DNA of 64,000 nucleotides from CBDDIP01 sp965229005. Its GTDB lineage: Bacteria > Actinomycetota > Acidimicrobiia > Acidimicrobiales > Ilumatobacteraceae. Within the stretch, counting starts at the first letter, position 1. Each line of letters opens with the position of its first letter. The stretch lies in the NCBI GenBank assembly GCA_965229005.1, contig CBDDIP010000001.1:682001-746000 (forward strand), given 5' to 3'. The translations under genes were made by a program, and so were the position numbers. Below are positions 1 through 8,395 of this stretch, one piece after another. Under the pieces are notes generated by a model, which worked only from the letters and a program-made list of their open reading frames with translations, made no database searches and was not told where the DNA came from.

Positions 1-1
1 G

Positions 2-142
2 CAGAAGTGGGACGGCAAGGCCACCAGCGAACGCATGGAGCTGCAGGTCGGTCGCGACCTCCAGTTCATCCGCATCAACGGCACCATCGTCGGCGGGCTC
101 GCCGGCCTGGTGATCTTCTCGGTCAGCCGCCTGCTGCTCTGA
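2..142 (+). CDS. DUF445 family membrane protein, C-terminal end (partial)
   Basis: The open frame enters from the left edge and gives 46 residues before TGA. The tail contains ERMELQVGRDLQFIRINGT followed by GGLAGLVIF and a short hydrophobic end. This resembles the conserved C-terminal signature of DUF445 membrane proteins, in which a DLQFIRINGT block precedes the last transmembrane helix. The rest of the gene lies outside the window. The role of the family is poorly defined; it is an integral membrane protein. The 3' end overlaps the convergent methyltransferase gene by 20 bp. Confidence 0.75.
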   Translation, partial: QKWDGKATSERMELQVGRDLQFIRINGTIVGGLAGLVIFSVSRLLL

Positions 143-1508
143 GCTGCGCCGCTGCGTCCGCCCCCATCACGTCGATCACCGCGTGCACCGCACGGCCCTC
201 GCCGGTGACCGCCTGAAGGGCACGTCCACCGGAGGCAGACGCCGGCAGGCCGGCGGCGAGCACAGCGAACCGTGACGACGGATCGGCCTCGTGCACCACT
301 GCCGCCTTGGCGATCGCTCGCCACAGCAGCTCGATGCGCTGTGCGCCTGGCCGGTTGCTGGTTCGCCCGCCGACGACCTCGATCCACCACGACCGACCAC
401 GCGCGTCGACGGCGCGCAACGTGGGCTGCACACCAGGCACCACCGGCGTGCCATCGACGATGTCGACGAACCCGGCCGCGTCGAGCATCCGCTTGGCCAG
501 CTCCTTGGACGACCACCCGCCGTCGATCGGATCGGTGTTGCGACCGTCGGTGGCCTGCAGCTGCGGCCGCGCATGCTCCACCTCGGCCGCCACGCGCGCC
601 CGTGCCGCGGCGACGTACGCAGCGTCGGTGTCGTAGCCGACGAAGCGACGATTGGTGCGCACCGCAGCCACTGCTGCGGTGCCCGAACCCATGAACGGGT
701 CGAGCACGACGTCGTCCTCGTAGGTGTTCATGTGGATCAGTCGCTCCGGCAGCGCGATCGGGAACGGCGCCGGATGACCGACGCGCGCCGCGCTCTCCGG
801 TGGGATCTCCCACACGTCCACCGTCGCTTCCATGAACTCGTCGCGCGACAGCGTGGCAATCGATGGCATGCCACGACGGGCCCGCTGCTTGACGTCGACG
901 GCGCGATCGAATCGCCCCTTGCCGGCGATGATCACCCGCTCGCTGAGGTCGCGGATGACGGGGTTGGCAGGCCGCTGGAAGCTGCCCCACGCGCAGTTGC
1001 CCGCCGCGCCGCGCTGCTTGACCCACACGATCTCGCCGCGCAGCAGCAGGCGCAGATCGTCCTGCAGGATCGTCGTCACGTCCGACGCCAACGACCGGTA
1101 CGGCCGGCGGCCGAGGTTGGCCACGTTGACGGCGATGCGTCCACCCGGCTCGAGCACGCGCACGCATTCGGCGAACACGTCGCGCAGCATCGTCAGGTAC
1201 TCGATGTACGTCGCCGGAACGTCGCCGCTGCCGAGCTCCTCCTCATACGCCTTGCCGGCGAAGTAGGGCGGCGAGGTGACCACCAACGCGACGCTGTTGT
1301 CCGGCAGGTGCGGCATGTCGCGCGCGTTGCCGACGAAGATCTGGTCGAGCACGCTCGCGTCCGGCCGCTTGATCTCCTCGTCGTCGGACACCGCAGGCGA
1401 CTGGAAGCGGGCGTAGAACGCGGAGGAGTCGTGGCCCTCGCGCTTGCCCACGCCGAACGCCGATGTGCGGGTGCTCTTGCGCGGCTCGCGCGGCCGCTCA
1501 TCCGTCAT
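123..1508 (-). CDS. Beta-class site-specific DNA methyltransferase with extra C-terminal domain
   Basis: This 461-residue protein is predicted to methylate an exocyclic amino group (N4-cytosine or N6-adenine). Catalytic motif IV TSPPY (residues 78-82) precedes the AdoMet-binding motif DPFMGSGT (270-277), which is the beta-class order. SPPY is more usual for N4-cytosine enzymes, but the product base cannot be read from sequence. After the catalytic core, residues 330-461 form an additional domain with VDARGRSWWIEVVGG and RIELLWRAIAKAAVV. It resembles tails on other actinobacterial methyltransferases and may be a decayed PD-(D/E)XK fold (inference). The ATG overlaps the TGA of the upstream SDR gene as ATGA, so translation is probably coupled. 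No restriction endonuclease gene lies beside it, so it may be a solitary, possibly regulatory, enzyme. Confidence 0.85.
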   Translation of the reverse strand: MTDERPREPRKSTRTSAFGVGKREGHDSSAFYARFQSPAVSDDEEIKRPDASVLDQIFVGNARDMPHLPDNSVALVVTSPPYFAGKAYEEELGSGDVPATYIEYLTMLRDVFAECVRVLEPGGRIAVNVANLGRRPYRSLASDVTTILQDDLRLLLRGEIVWVKQRGAAGNCAWGSFQRPANPVIRDLSERVIIAGKGRFDRAVDVKQRARRGMPSIATLSRDEFMEATVDVWEIPPESAARVGHPAPFPIALPERLIHMNTYEDDVVLDPFMGSGTAAVAAVRTNRRFVGYDTDAAYVAAARARVAAEVEHARPQLQATDGRNTDPIDGGWSSKELAKRMLDAAGFVDIVDGTPVVPGVQPTLRAVDARGRSWWIEVVGGRTSNRPGAQRIELLWRAIAKAAVVHEADPSSRFAVLAAGLPASASGGRALQAVTGEGRAVHAVIDVMGADAAAQLRAAGG

Positions 1509-2332
1509 GCCGGGTTCACTTGCTCCGCGGCGCGCTGCATGCGCTCGACCGGCGCCTGACGCATCTCCGGGTGGGTGAGGATCCAGAAGCGGTCCGTGCG
1601 AATCGCGTCGACGACCTGCGCGGCGACGTCGGAGGCGGGGATGCCGTCGATGACGCCCTGCCGCAGGCCGGCGTCGATCATCTGCGCCATCGGGCTGGTG
1701 GACGGCGCCGGCTCGTCGCCGAGCGCCGGGTTCCACGTCTGCCCGTCCATCAGGTTGGTGTGCACGAAGCCAGGGCACAGCGCGCTCACCGACACCGGCG
1801 AACCGTTGGCCTTGAGCTCGATGAACAGCCCTTCGCTGAGCGCGACCACCGACGACTTGGTGACGTTGTACGGCGCGGCACCGGGCAGGGCGACGAGACC
1901 GGCCATCGACGCGGTGTTGACGATGTGCCCCTCGCCCTGATCCTCCATGATCGGCAAGAAGGCGCGGATGCCGTGGATGACGCCGTAGAGGTTGATCCCG
2001 ACGACCCACTCCCAGGCGCTGAACGGCCCGCGCCACGCGTCGCCCTTGCCGACGACGCCGGCGTTGTTGCACAGCACGTGCGCCGCGCCGTAGCGCTCCA
2101 GCGTGATGCGCGCCAGGTCCTGCAGCGCCGCCTCGGACGACGTGTCGCAAACCACGGGGTGCACGTCGGCGCCGCCCTCGGCGAGCTCGGCCTCCGCGGC
2201 ACGGAGCTTCGGCTCGTCGATGTCGGCCAGGACGATCTTCATGCCCTCGGCGACGAACGCGTCCGCCAGCGCCCGGCCGATGCCACTGGCCGCGCCGGTG
2301 ATGACCGCCACCTTCCCCGCGAGCTGTTCCAC
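1505..2332 (-). CDS. Short-chain dehydrogenase/reductase
   Basis: A classical SDR of 275 residues, a normal length. The cofactor loop TGAASGIG is at residues 12-19, NNAG at 89-92, and the catalytic residues are Asn114, Ser142, Tyr155 and Lys159 (YNVTK). An acidic residue after the second strand (LADID) suggests NAD(H) preference. The substrate cannot be deduced. It lacks the insertion near the nucleotide-binding region known from mycofactocin-coupled SDRs, so it is not assigned to that group. The GTG start at 2332 is supported by TAACGT six bases upstream, which implies a leaderless transcript. It is the first gene of a two-gene unit with the DNA methyltransferase. Confidence 0.88.
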   Translation of the reverse strand: MEQLAGKVAVITGAASGIGRALADAFVAEGMKIVLADIDEPKLRAAEAELAEGGADVHPVVCDTSSEAALQDLARITLERYGAAHVLCNNAGVVGKGDAWRGPFSAWEWVVGINLYGVIHGIRAFLPIMEDQGEGHIVNTASMAGLVALPGAAPYNVTKSSVVALSEGLFIELKANGSPVSVSALCPGFVHTNLMDGQTWNPALGDEPAPSTSPMAQMIDAGLRQGVIDGIPASDVAAQVVDAIRTDRFWILTHPEMRQAPVERMQRAAEQVNPA

Positions 2333-2338
2333 GCGGAC

Positions 2339-2344
2339 ACGTTA
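2339..2344 (-). promoter_or_regulatory. Predicted -10 element (TAACGT), leaderless
   Basis: On the minus strand TAACGT lies six bases before the GTG start of the SDR gene, fitting the TANNNT box of the main sigma factor. Transcription would begin at or within a base or two of the start codon. Confidence 0.5.
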
Positions 2345-2531
2345 CGCGATGGCCTTCGCGCGGCGCGCGACCGTACGTCCTGCGGAACGCGTCGACGACC
2401 CGTTCAGGCGGCTGGAGGGTCAGTGACGACGACCCGAAGTGCACGGGCTGGAATCGATGCTCGGCCGGTCGCTTGGCGACGCTGCGGGCATCGGTTCGGC
2501 ACTGCTTGCGGCGAGTCGGGCGCGTCCGGGA

Positions 2532-3113
2532 CTACGTCTGGGTGGCGAGGACACGGGCGACGGCTTCGCCGCGCGGCGACAGGCGGTAGCCGACTTCGAG
2601 GCTCTCGGTGAGGCCGAGCTCCTTCAACGCACGAACACGCTGCTTGAACCACAAACGCTCGAAGCCGAGCAGCTCGGCCAGGTCGCCGGCGCGCACAGCA
2701 GGCTGCTCGGCGATGATCACCATCGTCGCCCGCGTCCACGGACCGCGTGCGGAGGCGGCGTCGAGCCGATCGAGGCGGGCGATGATCTCGCGGATCTCGC
2801 CGGCGGTGGGCAGGGTGACGCGCACGGCGATGCGCGGGTCGTCGCCGGCCAGGTGGAAGCGGACGCGGTAGAGGTGACCGTCCTGGGCGATGGTGCCCTC
2901 GAGGATCTCCGTGCGGGTGGCCCGACCGGCGCGCTTGGCATCAGCGTCGGTGATGTCGTCCTCGGAGACCTGCTCCACGAGGTCGATGGACAGCTCGCCG
3001 ATGCGCGTGCGCAACCGGCCGCCGGTCCGCACCGTCGGACGCCGCCAGCGCCGGACAGCGGTGTCGATGCGACCCTCGGCAACACCCTGCAGCGTCTCAG
3101 CGTTCAACAGCAC
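2532..3113 (-). CDS. ASCH/PUA-like domain protein with C-terminal winged helix
   Basis: With the GTG at 3113 the product has 193 residues. The N-terminal part (about 1-90: LLNAETLQGVAEGRIDTAVR, RRW, a GELSIDLVEQV strand, DITDADAKRAG) matches ASCH-type proteins, an RNA-binding PUA-like fold. Residues 125-193 look like a winged helix (WTRATMVIIAEQPAVRAGDL, FKQRVRALKELGL, SPRGEAVA). A combined nucleic-acid-binding role is plausible but unproven. The frame stays open upstream to 3239, into the divergent OYE gene. I prefer the internal GTG because homologous ASCH proteins begin near LLNAETL and the upstream residues look non-coding. A CATGCT box five bases before this GTG is weak support for the start. 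Confidence 0.7.
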   Translation of the reverse strand: MLLNAETLQGVAEGRIDTAVRRWRRPTVRTGGRLRTRIGELSIDLVEQVSEDDITDADAKRAGRATRTEILEGTIAQDGHLYRVRFHLAGDDPRIAVRVTLPTAGEIREIIARLDRLDAASARGPWTRATMVIIAEQPAVRAGDLAELLGFERLWFKQRVRALKELGLTESLEVGYRLSPRGEAVARVLATQT

Positions 3114-3199
3114 GCTCCAGCATGGCCCACCGACGGGGTGATCCGTCGCGAACCGGCCGGATTCTCGCGACCGGATTCTCCGTGCCACCTCAACCCGCA

Positions 3200-3205
3200 T
3201 AGCCT
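3200..3205 (+). promoter_or_regulatory. Predicted -10 element (TAGCCT), leaderless
   Basis: TAGCCT ends six bases before the GTG at 3212, with no Shine-Dalgarno sequence in between. It supports that GTG as the start of the OYE gene. Confidence 0.5.
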
Positions 3206-3211
3206 CGCTTC

Positions 3212-5161
3212 GTGTCGTCGTACCGCTACCTGTGGACACCGCTGCAGCTGGGCCCGGTCACGGCGCGCAACCGCATCGTCTTCTCGGCGCACCTCACCAA
3301 CTACGCCCGCGACGGCAAGCCGACCGAGCAGCACGCGGCCTACTACGAGGCGCGCGCCGCCGGAGGCGCCGGGCTGATCATCACCGAAGAGCACTCGACG
3401 CATGCCACGGACTGGCCGTACGAGAAGCTGATCCACGGCTTCCATCGCGACGTCATCCCGGGCTACAGGGCGATGACCGATGCCGTCCACCGCCACCGTG
3501 TCCCGATCTTCGCCCAGATCAACCACAACGGCGGGCAGGCCAGCAGCATGTTCAGCCGCCTGCCGGTGTGGGCGCCGTCCGCCGTCGCCGATCCGCTCTT
3601 CCGCGAGGTCCCCAAAGCGGTCACGCTCGCCGAGATCGACGAGATCGTCGCCGGCTACGCATTGGTCGCCGAGCACTGCGCCGAGGGCGGCTTCGACGGC
3701 ATCGAGCTCCAGTGCAGCCACTCGTCGATCGTGCGCGGCTTCCTCTCCCCCGCGACCAACAAGCGCACCGACGCCTACGGCGGCTCGCTCGACAACCGGG
3801 CACGACTGCTGCTGGAGATCGTCGCCGCCGTTCGGCGCGTCATCGGCGGTGGCCTCGCACTCGGCGTGCGCATCTGCGGCGACGAGCTGATCGAGGGCGG
3901 CACGACCATCGACGACGCGGTGCACATCGCCAAGCTCGTCGAGGCGTCGGGACAGGTCGACTACGTCAACACGTCGATCGGCGTCGCCACCGCCAGCCTC
4001 TACATGATCGAGGCGAGCATGCACATCCCGCCGGGCTACGCGATGTTCATCCCGTCAGCGTTCCGCAAGGCCATCGATCTGCCCGTCGTCGGCGTCGGCC
4101 GCTTCAAGGACCCGCTGCAGGCCGAGCGAGCGTTGGCCGAAGGCCACTGCGATCTCGTCGGCGTGGTGCGTGGACAGATCGCCGACGCCGACTTCGCCGC
4201 CAAGGCGCGTGCCGGCGCCACCGACGAGATCCGGCTGTGCCTGTCATGCAACCAGGAGTGCGTCGGGCGGATGGGTCTGAACCGCTGGCTCGGCTGCATC
4301 GAGAACCCGCGAACCGGACGCGAGTCCGGCGCCACCGGCACCGTGCGCGTCACGCGCAAGCCCAAGCAGGTGATGGTGGTCGGTGCCGGGCCCGCAGGCC
4401 TGCAGGCGGCGATCGCCGCGGCGCGCAACGGCCACACCGTGACCGTGCTCGAGCAGCAGCCCGAAGCGGGCGGGCAGGTGCGCCTGGCGGCAAGCGTCCC
4501 GAACCGCGCCGAGCTCGGCGACATGGTGCGCAACCAGCTCACCGAGTGCCGGCGGCTCGGCGTGACGATCGAGTACGGCGTCGGCGTGTGGCCAGGTCTC
4601 GTCACCGAGCGCCGCCCTGATCACGTCATCGTCGCCACCGGAGCGGAAGCCGGTCGCCCGTGGTGGGCGCCCGCCGATGCCGAGCACATCGTCGACGTGC
4701 GCGCTGTGCTCGACGGCAGTGCCGAGCCGTTCGGCGATGTCGTCGTCATCGACGAGATCGGCTTCCACCACGCCACGTCCGTGGCCGAGCTGCTCGCCGA
4801 CCGCGGTTGCCAGGTGGAGGTGATCACCAACGGGATGGTGGTCGGTCAGGACCTCGGCATCACGCTGGACATGGAGCACTGGTGGATGCGCGCCGGAGCG
4901 AAGGGCATCGTCCAGACGACCGATCTCGTGCCGATGGGCACCGACGGTCGCACGCTGACGCTGCTGCACCACCCCACCGGCGTGAACGTCACACGCGTGC
5001 CGGATTGGGTGGTGCTGGCCGTGCCGGCGAGCCCGGTGGAGTGGCTGTACCACGACCTGCGCGCTGCGGGCGTCAGCGTCGAGCGCGTCGGTGACTGCGT
5101 TGCGCCGCGCCGGGCGCACGCCGCCGTGGTCGACGGCGAGCGCGCCGGTGCGGCAGTCTGA
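3212..5161 (+). CDS. FadH/OYE-type flavin oxidoreductase (mycofactocin-system type)
   Basis: This 649-residue cytoplasmic flavoenzyme has an OYE-like TIM barrel (about 1-340, FMN), a 4Fe-4S site with Cys343, 346, 350 and 362 (C-x2-C-x3-C-x11-C), and a C-terminal FAD/NAD(P) part starting with VVGAGPAGLQAA near residue 390. That is the architecture of 2,4-dienoyl-CoA reductase and trimethylamine dehydrogenase. Length and conserved blocks such as GLIITEEHSTH and PVWAPSAVADPLFREVPKAV agree with my knowledge of the mycofactocin-system FadH/OYE subfamily. The link is strengthened by mftE and mftF 16 kb downstream. The reductant path to mycofactocin is inference and the substrate is unknown. Confidence 0.8.
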   Translation: MSSYRYLWTPLQLGPVTARNRIVFSAHLTNYARDGKPTEQHAAYYEARAAGGAGLIITEEHSTHATDWPYEKLIHGFHRDVIPGYRAMTDAVHRHRVPIFAQINHNGGQASSMFSRLPVWAPSAVADPLFREVPKAVTLAEIDEIVAGYALVAEHCAEGGFDGIELQCSHSSIVRGFLSPATNKRTDAYGGSLDNRARLLLEIVAAVRRVIGGGLALGVRICGDELIEGGTTIDDAVHIAKLVEASGQVDYVNTSIGVATASLYMIEASMHIPPGYAMFIPSAFRKAIDLPVVGVGRFKDPLQAERALAEGHCDLVGVVRGQIADADFAAKARAGATDEIRLCLSCNQECVGRMGLNRWLGCIENPRTGRESGATGTVRVTRKPKQVMVVGAGPAGLQAAIAAARNGHTVTVLEQQPEAGGQVRLAASVPNRAELGDMVRNQLTECRRLGVTIEYGVGVWPGLVTERRPDHVIVATGAEAGRPWWAPADAEHIVDVRAVLDGSAEPFGDVVVIDEIGFHHATSVAELLADRGCQVEVITNGMVVGQDLGITLDMEHWWMRAGAKGIVQTTDLVPMGTDGRTLTLLHHPTGVNVTRVPDWVVLAVPASPVEWLYHDLRAAGVSVERVGDCVAPRRAHAAVVDGERAGAAV

Positions 5162-5167
5162 TCTCGC

Positions 5168-6004
5168 TCACTCGTAGACGAGTTGCTCCCCGGTCTCCAG
5201 CAGCGACTTGAGGCTCGCCAGGATCGACGGCCAGCCACCCGAGATCCCGGCCAGCACTTCGCTGCCCTCCTCGAACCCTCCGTGGGTGACGGTCAGCTTG
5301 ACGATCCCCGAGGGCCCACCGAGCTCACCGAGCGGGACGGGCTCGATCTCGAACACCACGTGCGACCGCGGCTCGTTCGCCACCCTGGCCCACTCCTCGG
5401 GATCGCCGCCGACGTGCTCGCCGAACGCAGTGCTGATCGTGTGCCAGGTGTAGGCCAGCTTGTGCGGCGGGTCGGACTCCAGCACCACCTGCTCGGCGTC
5501 GGCCATCGTGAACCCGGCGTACTCCCACGTCACCATCGAGCCGACCTGCCAGTCCGACGTCAGCGACGCACCCCAGTAGCGCTTCGTGAACGCCGGTTCG
5601 GTGAGGGCCTGCCACAGCGCCTCGGGCGTGGTCTTGATGTAGGTGGTGTAGACGAACTCGGTCGTGCTCATGACGTGCTGCTCCAGTGCGGTCTTCAGAT
5701 CGGCGAGTGCTTCGACTCGCCGACGGTCGTAGTGGTGGATCCATCGATCGCCGATGGCGTTGATCGGCTGAGCGTTGAGGAAGTGCAACTTCTCTCGGCC
5801 CTGCCGCCTGGTGCTGACGAGGTTCGCCGCCTCGAGCACGGCGAGGTGCTTGCTGACGGACTGCCTGGCCATCGCCAAGCCGCTGCAGAGCTCGCCGAGC
5901 GTCTGCCCGTTGTGCTCGTTGAGGCGATCGAGCAACGACCGACGGCTTGGGTCGGCCAGGGCTCGAAAGACGTCATCCAGATCGTCGGTGTTCTCAGGAT
6001 CCAT
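5168..6004 (-). CDS. ArsR-type HTH / SRPBCC (AHSA1-like) fusion protein
   Basis: The 278-residue product joins two families often encoded by adjacent genes. Residues 1-110 are a winged-helix ArsR regulator (FRALADPSRRSLLDRL, then the recognition region ARQSVSKHLAVLEAANLV). Residues 112-278, beginning with MSTTEFVYTTYIKTTPEALW, are an SRPBCC/AHSA1 lipid-binding-type fold ending in a GGWPSILASLKSLLE helix. The natural reading is a one-component sensor in which the SRPBCC pocket binds a hydrophobic ligand. The internal MSTTEF could be a second start that yields the SRPBCC part alone. Two perfect 6-bp-arm palindromes upstream are likely autoregulatory operators. No ArsR-type metal-binding cysteines are evident. 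Confidence 0.88.
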   Translation of the reverse strand: MDPENTDDLDDVFRALADPSRRSLLDRLNEHNGQTLGELCSGLAMARQSVSKHLAVLEAANLVSTRRQGREKLHFLNAQPINAIGDRWIHHYDRRRVEALADLKTALEQHVMSTTEFVYTTYIKTTPEALWQALTEPAFTKRYWGASLTSDWQVGSMVTWEYAGFTMADAEQVVLESDPPHKLAYTWHTISTAFGEHVGGDPEEWARVANEPRSHVVFEIEPVPLGELGGPSGIVKLTVTHGGFEEGSEVLAGISGGWPSILASLKSLLETGEQLVYE

Positions 6005-6023
6005 GGTGGTTGTTCTGGTACAT

Positions 6024-6068
6024 GCAGCCCAGTGGCTGCGTGATCAGCATAGGCAGCCGACGGGCTGC
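6024..6068. promoter_or_regulatory. Tandem palindromic operator candidates (two GCAGCC-N4-GGCTGC)
   Basis: Two identical 16-bp palindromes, GCAGCC-N4-GGCTGC, occur at 6024-6039 and 6053-6068, 29 bp apart centre to centre. They lie between the divergent ArsR-SRPBCC gene (start 6004) and purE (start 6115). The spacers differ (CAGT and GACG) while the arms are invariant, as expected for protein-binding sites. The likeliest ligand is the ArsR-type protein encoded beside them. Confidence 0.6.
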
Positions 6069-6114
6069 ACGTCAACAGTCGGGTGCGGCGGCCTCGATCC
6101 GCGAGACTGTGGCG

Positions 6115-6612
6115 ATGACGAACGGGCAACCCCTGGTGGCCGTGGTGATGGGTTCCACCAGCGACTGGTCGGTGATGAGCAAGGCCGTCGACGTGCTCGA
6201 TCACTTCGGTGTCGCCCACCACACCCAGGTGCTGTCGGCGCACCGCATGCCCGACGAGATGTTCGCCTTCGCCGAGGCGGCGCAGACGAGGGGGCTGCGG
6301 GCGATCGTCGCCGGCGCCGGAGGTGCCGCTCACCTGCCGGGGATGCTCGCCGCCAAGACGTTGGTGCCGGTGCTCGGCGTGCCGGTGCCCGGGCGCTACC
6401 TCAGCGGCGTCGACTCGTTGCACTCGATCGTCCAGATGCCCGCCGGCACGCCCGTCGCCACGTTCGCCATCGGTGAGGCGGGTGCAACCAATGCAGCGCT
6501 GTTCGCCGTGGCCATCCTGGCCGCCGACGACGCCGTGCTCGCCGTGCGACTCGCCGCGTATCGCGCCGAGCGCCACGACGCCGCCGTGCACAGCGCGCTG
6601 CCGCCGGCATGA
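6115..6612 (+). CDS. purE: N5-carboxyaminoimidazole ribonucleotide mutase PurE
   Basis: PurE (165 residues) rearranges N5-CAIR to CAIR in de novo purine synthesis. Diagnostic blocks are VVMGSTSDW near the N terminus, SAHRMPDEM with the catalytic His, GAGGAAHLPGM and VLGVPVPGRYLSGVDSL. This is a class I enzyme that works with PurK, which follows with an ATGA overlap. The chosen ATG gives a normal length; upstream in-frame codons run through the operator region. Short 3' residues after the core are not conserved. Confidence 0.95.
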   Translation: MTNGQPLVAVVMGSTSDWSVMSKAVDVLDHFGVAHHTQVLSAHRMPDEMFAFAEAAQTRGLRAIVAGAGGAAHLPGMLAAKTLVPVLGVPVPGRYLSGVDSLHSIVQMPAGTPVATFAIGEAGATNAALFAVAILAADDAVLAVRLAAYRAERHDAAVHSALPPA

Positions 6613-7733
6613 CCGCGATCACCCCGCCGTCGACGCTCGGCATCCTCGGCGGCGGGCAGCTCGGCCGCTACTTCGTCATCGCCGCGCGAACGATGGGTTA
6701 TCGAACGATGGTCCTCGAGCCGGATCCGTTCGCGCCTGCCGGCGCAGTTGCCGATCGTCACCTCGTCGCCGCCTACGACGACCCGGCCGCGCTGGACGAG
6801 ATGGCAGCGACCTGCGCGGTCGTGACCACCGAGTTCGAGAACGCGCCGGCGACCGCGCTCGCCCGTCTCGCCGAGCGCACCGTCGTGCGTCCGAGTCCGG
6901 CGGCGATCGCGATCGCGCAGGACCGGCGAGCCGAGAAGCGCTTCCTGGCCGAACACGACGTGCCCGTCGGCCCGTTCGCGGTGATCGAGGTCGAGGATGA
7001 TCTCTCGTCCGCGCACATCACGTTCCCGGCCATCCTCAAGACCGCGCGCATGGGGTACGACGGCAAGGGCCAGGCGACCGTGCACGATGCTGCCGAGCTG
7101 GCCGACGCGTGGCACCGCTTCGGCGACGTGCCGTGCGTGCTCGAACAACGATTGGCCTTGCAGGGCGAGGTGTCCGTCGTGCTGGCCCGCCGGTCCGGGG
7201 GCGAGGTGGCCTGCTTCCCCACGGCCGGCAACACGCACGTCGACGGCATCCTCGACATCACCGTCGTCCCGGTCGACGAGCCGCGAGCGGTGCCGCTCGC
7301 GACCCGCGTCGCCGACGCACTCGACTACGTCGGCGTGCTCGCCGTGGAGATGTTCGTCGTCGACGGTGAACTGCTGGTCAACGAGCTCGCACCTCGCCCG
7401 CACAACAGCGGGCACTGGACGCTGGACGCGGCGCGCACGAGCCAGTTCGAGCAACAGGTCCGAGCCATCTGCAACATCGGTCTCGGCGATCCGTCGTTGC
7501 TTGCCCCGGCGGCGGCGATGGCCAACCTCCTCGGCGACCTGTGGCAGGGCGGCGAGCCGCGCTGGGATGCCGCGCTGTCAGACCCGAACGTCAGCCTGCA
7601 CCTCTACGGCAAGCGCGAACCTCGGCAGGGCCGCAAGATGGGCCACCTCACCGTCACCGCCGACGACTCGATCAGCGCGACCGGCCTCGCCCGCGCCGCA
7701 CGCGAGGCAGCCAGTAGCGTGCGACCTTCATGA
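6609..7733 (+). CDS. purK: 5-(carboxyamino)imidazole ribonucleotide synthase PurK
   Basis: PurK (374 residues) is an ATP-grasp ligase that makes N5-CAIR from AIR, bicarbonate and ATP. The N terminus TLGILGGGQLGRYF is the PurK biotin-carboxylase-like Rossmann part. The ATP-grasp core includes PAILKTARMGYDGKGQ and a metal-binding VNELAPRPHNSGHWT block with FEQQVRAI behind it. It overlaps purE by four bases (ATGA), and the DedA gene overlaps its end in the same way, so the three are probably co-transcribed, with a possible extra promoter for DedA inside purK. Confidence 0.95.
   Translation: MTAITPPSTLGILGGGQLGRYFVIAARTMGYRTMVLEPDPFAPAGAVADRHLVAAYDDPAALDEMAATCAVVTTEFENAPATALARLAERTVVRPSPAAIAIAQDRRAEKRFLAEHDVPVGPFAVIEVEDDLSSAHITFPAILKTARMGYDGKGQATVHDAAELADAWHRFGDVPCVLEQRLALQGEVSVVLARRSGGEVACFPTAGNTHVDGILDITVVPVDEPRAVPLATRVADALDYVGVLAVEMFVVDGELLVNELAPRPHNSGHWTLDAARTSQFEQQVRAICNIGLGDPSLLAPAAAMANLLGDLWQGGEPRWDAALSDPNVSLHLYGKREPRQGRKMGHLTVTADDSISATGLARAAREAASSVRPS
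7715..7720 (+). promoter_or_regulatory. Predicted internal -10 element (TAGCGT)
   Basis: TAGCGT inside the end of purK lies nine bases before the ATG of the DedA gene. It may give DedA its own leaderless transcript besides read-through from purEK. Evidence is the match and spacing only. Confidence 0.35.
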
Positions 7734-8395
7734 CTGCCGGCGCCTTCTCCTGGCTCACCGACCTCACCGACAAGCTGGCCGACTGGGCCGGCAACTGGTG
7801 GTTCCTCGGCGTGATCTTCGTGATCGCCTTCCTCGACTCGGTGATCCCGGTCGTGCCCAGCGAGACGACGGTGATCATCGGCGGCGTCGCCGTCGCGACC
7901 AACGATGCGCCATATCCGTTGATCGCCGTGATCGCCGTCGGCGCGGTCGGCGCCTTCCTCGGCGACAACACGGCCTACGCCATCGGCCGCCACTGGGCAC
8001 CGTCGTTCGAGCGTCGCGCCGAGCGCAAGCCGAAGTTCGCGACGCGCCTCGACTGGGCCCGCCGTCAGATCACCGAGCGCGGCGGTCTGCTGCTCATCAC
8101 CGCTCGCTTCATCCCCGGCGGCCGCACCGCGCTGACGTTGGCCAGTGGCATCACCCGTCAGCGCCGCTGGTGGTTCATCCGCTGGGTGGCGTTGGCGACG
8201 ATCGTCTGGGCGACCTACGCGGCCGGGTTGGCGTTCGTCGTCGGCAAGCCGTTCGAGGACAACCACACCGCTGCGTTCTGGGTGGCGTTCGGTACGGCAC
8301 TGGGCATCAACCTGTTGATCGAAGTGATCCGCCACCGGAGGAAGCCGAAGGAGATCGCCGACGCGCTGCCGTCGGAGCTGCCAGCTTCGGAGTGA
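7730..8395 (+). CDS. DedA family membrane protein
   Basis: The protein has 221 residues and about four to five hydrophobic segments. Family marks are an acidic residue in the first hydrophobic region (FLDSVIPVVPSETTVIIGG), GDNTAYAIGRHW, and the re-entrant motif ARFIPGGRTALTLASGI with its conserved arginines. DedA/VTT proteins are membrane phospholipid scramblase-like or flippase proteins needed for envelope homeostasis; the exact lipid here is unknown. The start overlaps the purK stop (ATGA). The last 89 bp overlap the convergent TetR gene. Confidence 0.88.
   Translation: MTAGAFSWLTDLTDKLADWAGNWWFLGVIFVIAFLDSVIPVVPSETTVIIGGVAVATNDAPYPLIAVIAVGAVGAFLGDNTAYAIGRHWAPSFERRAERKPKFATRLDWARRQITERGGLLLITARFIPGGRTALTLASGITRQRRWWFIRWVALATIVWATYAAGLAFVVGKPFEDNHTAAFWVAFGTALGINLLIEVIRHRRKPKEIADALPSELPASE

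Noticed and set aside
1505..2332. SDR considered as a mycofactocin-coupled dehydrogenase
   Set aside because: The cofactor region lacks the insertion typical of that subgroup.
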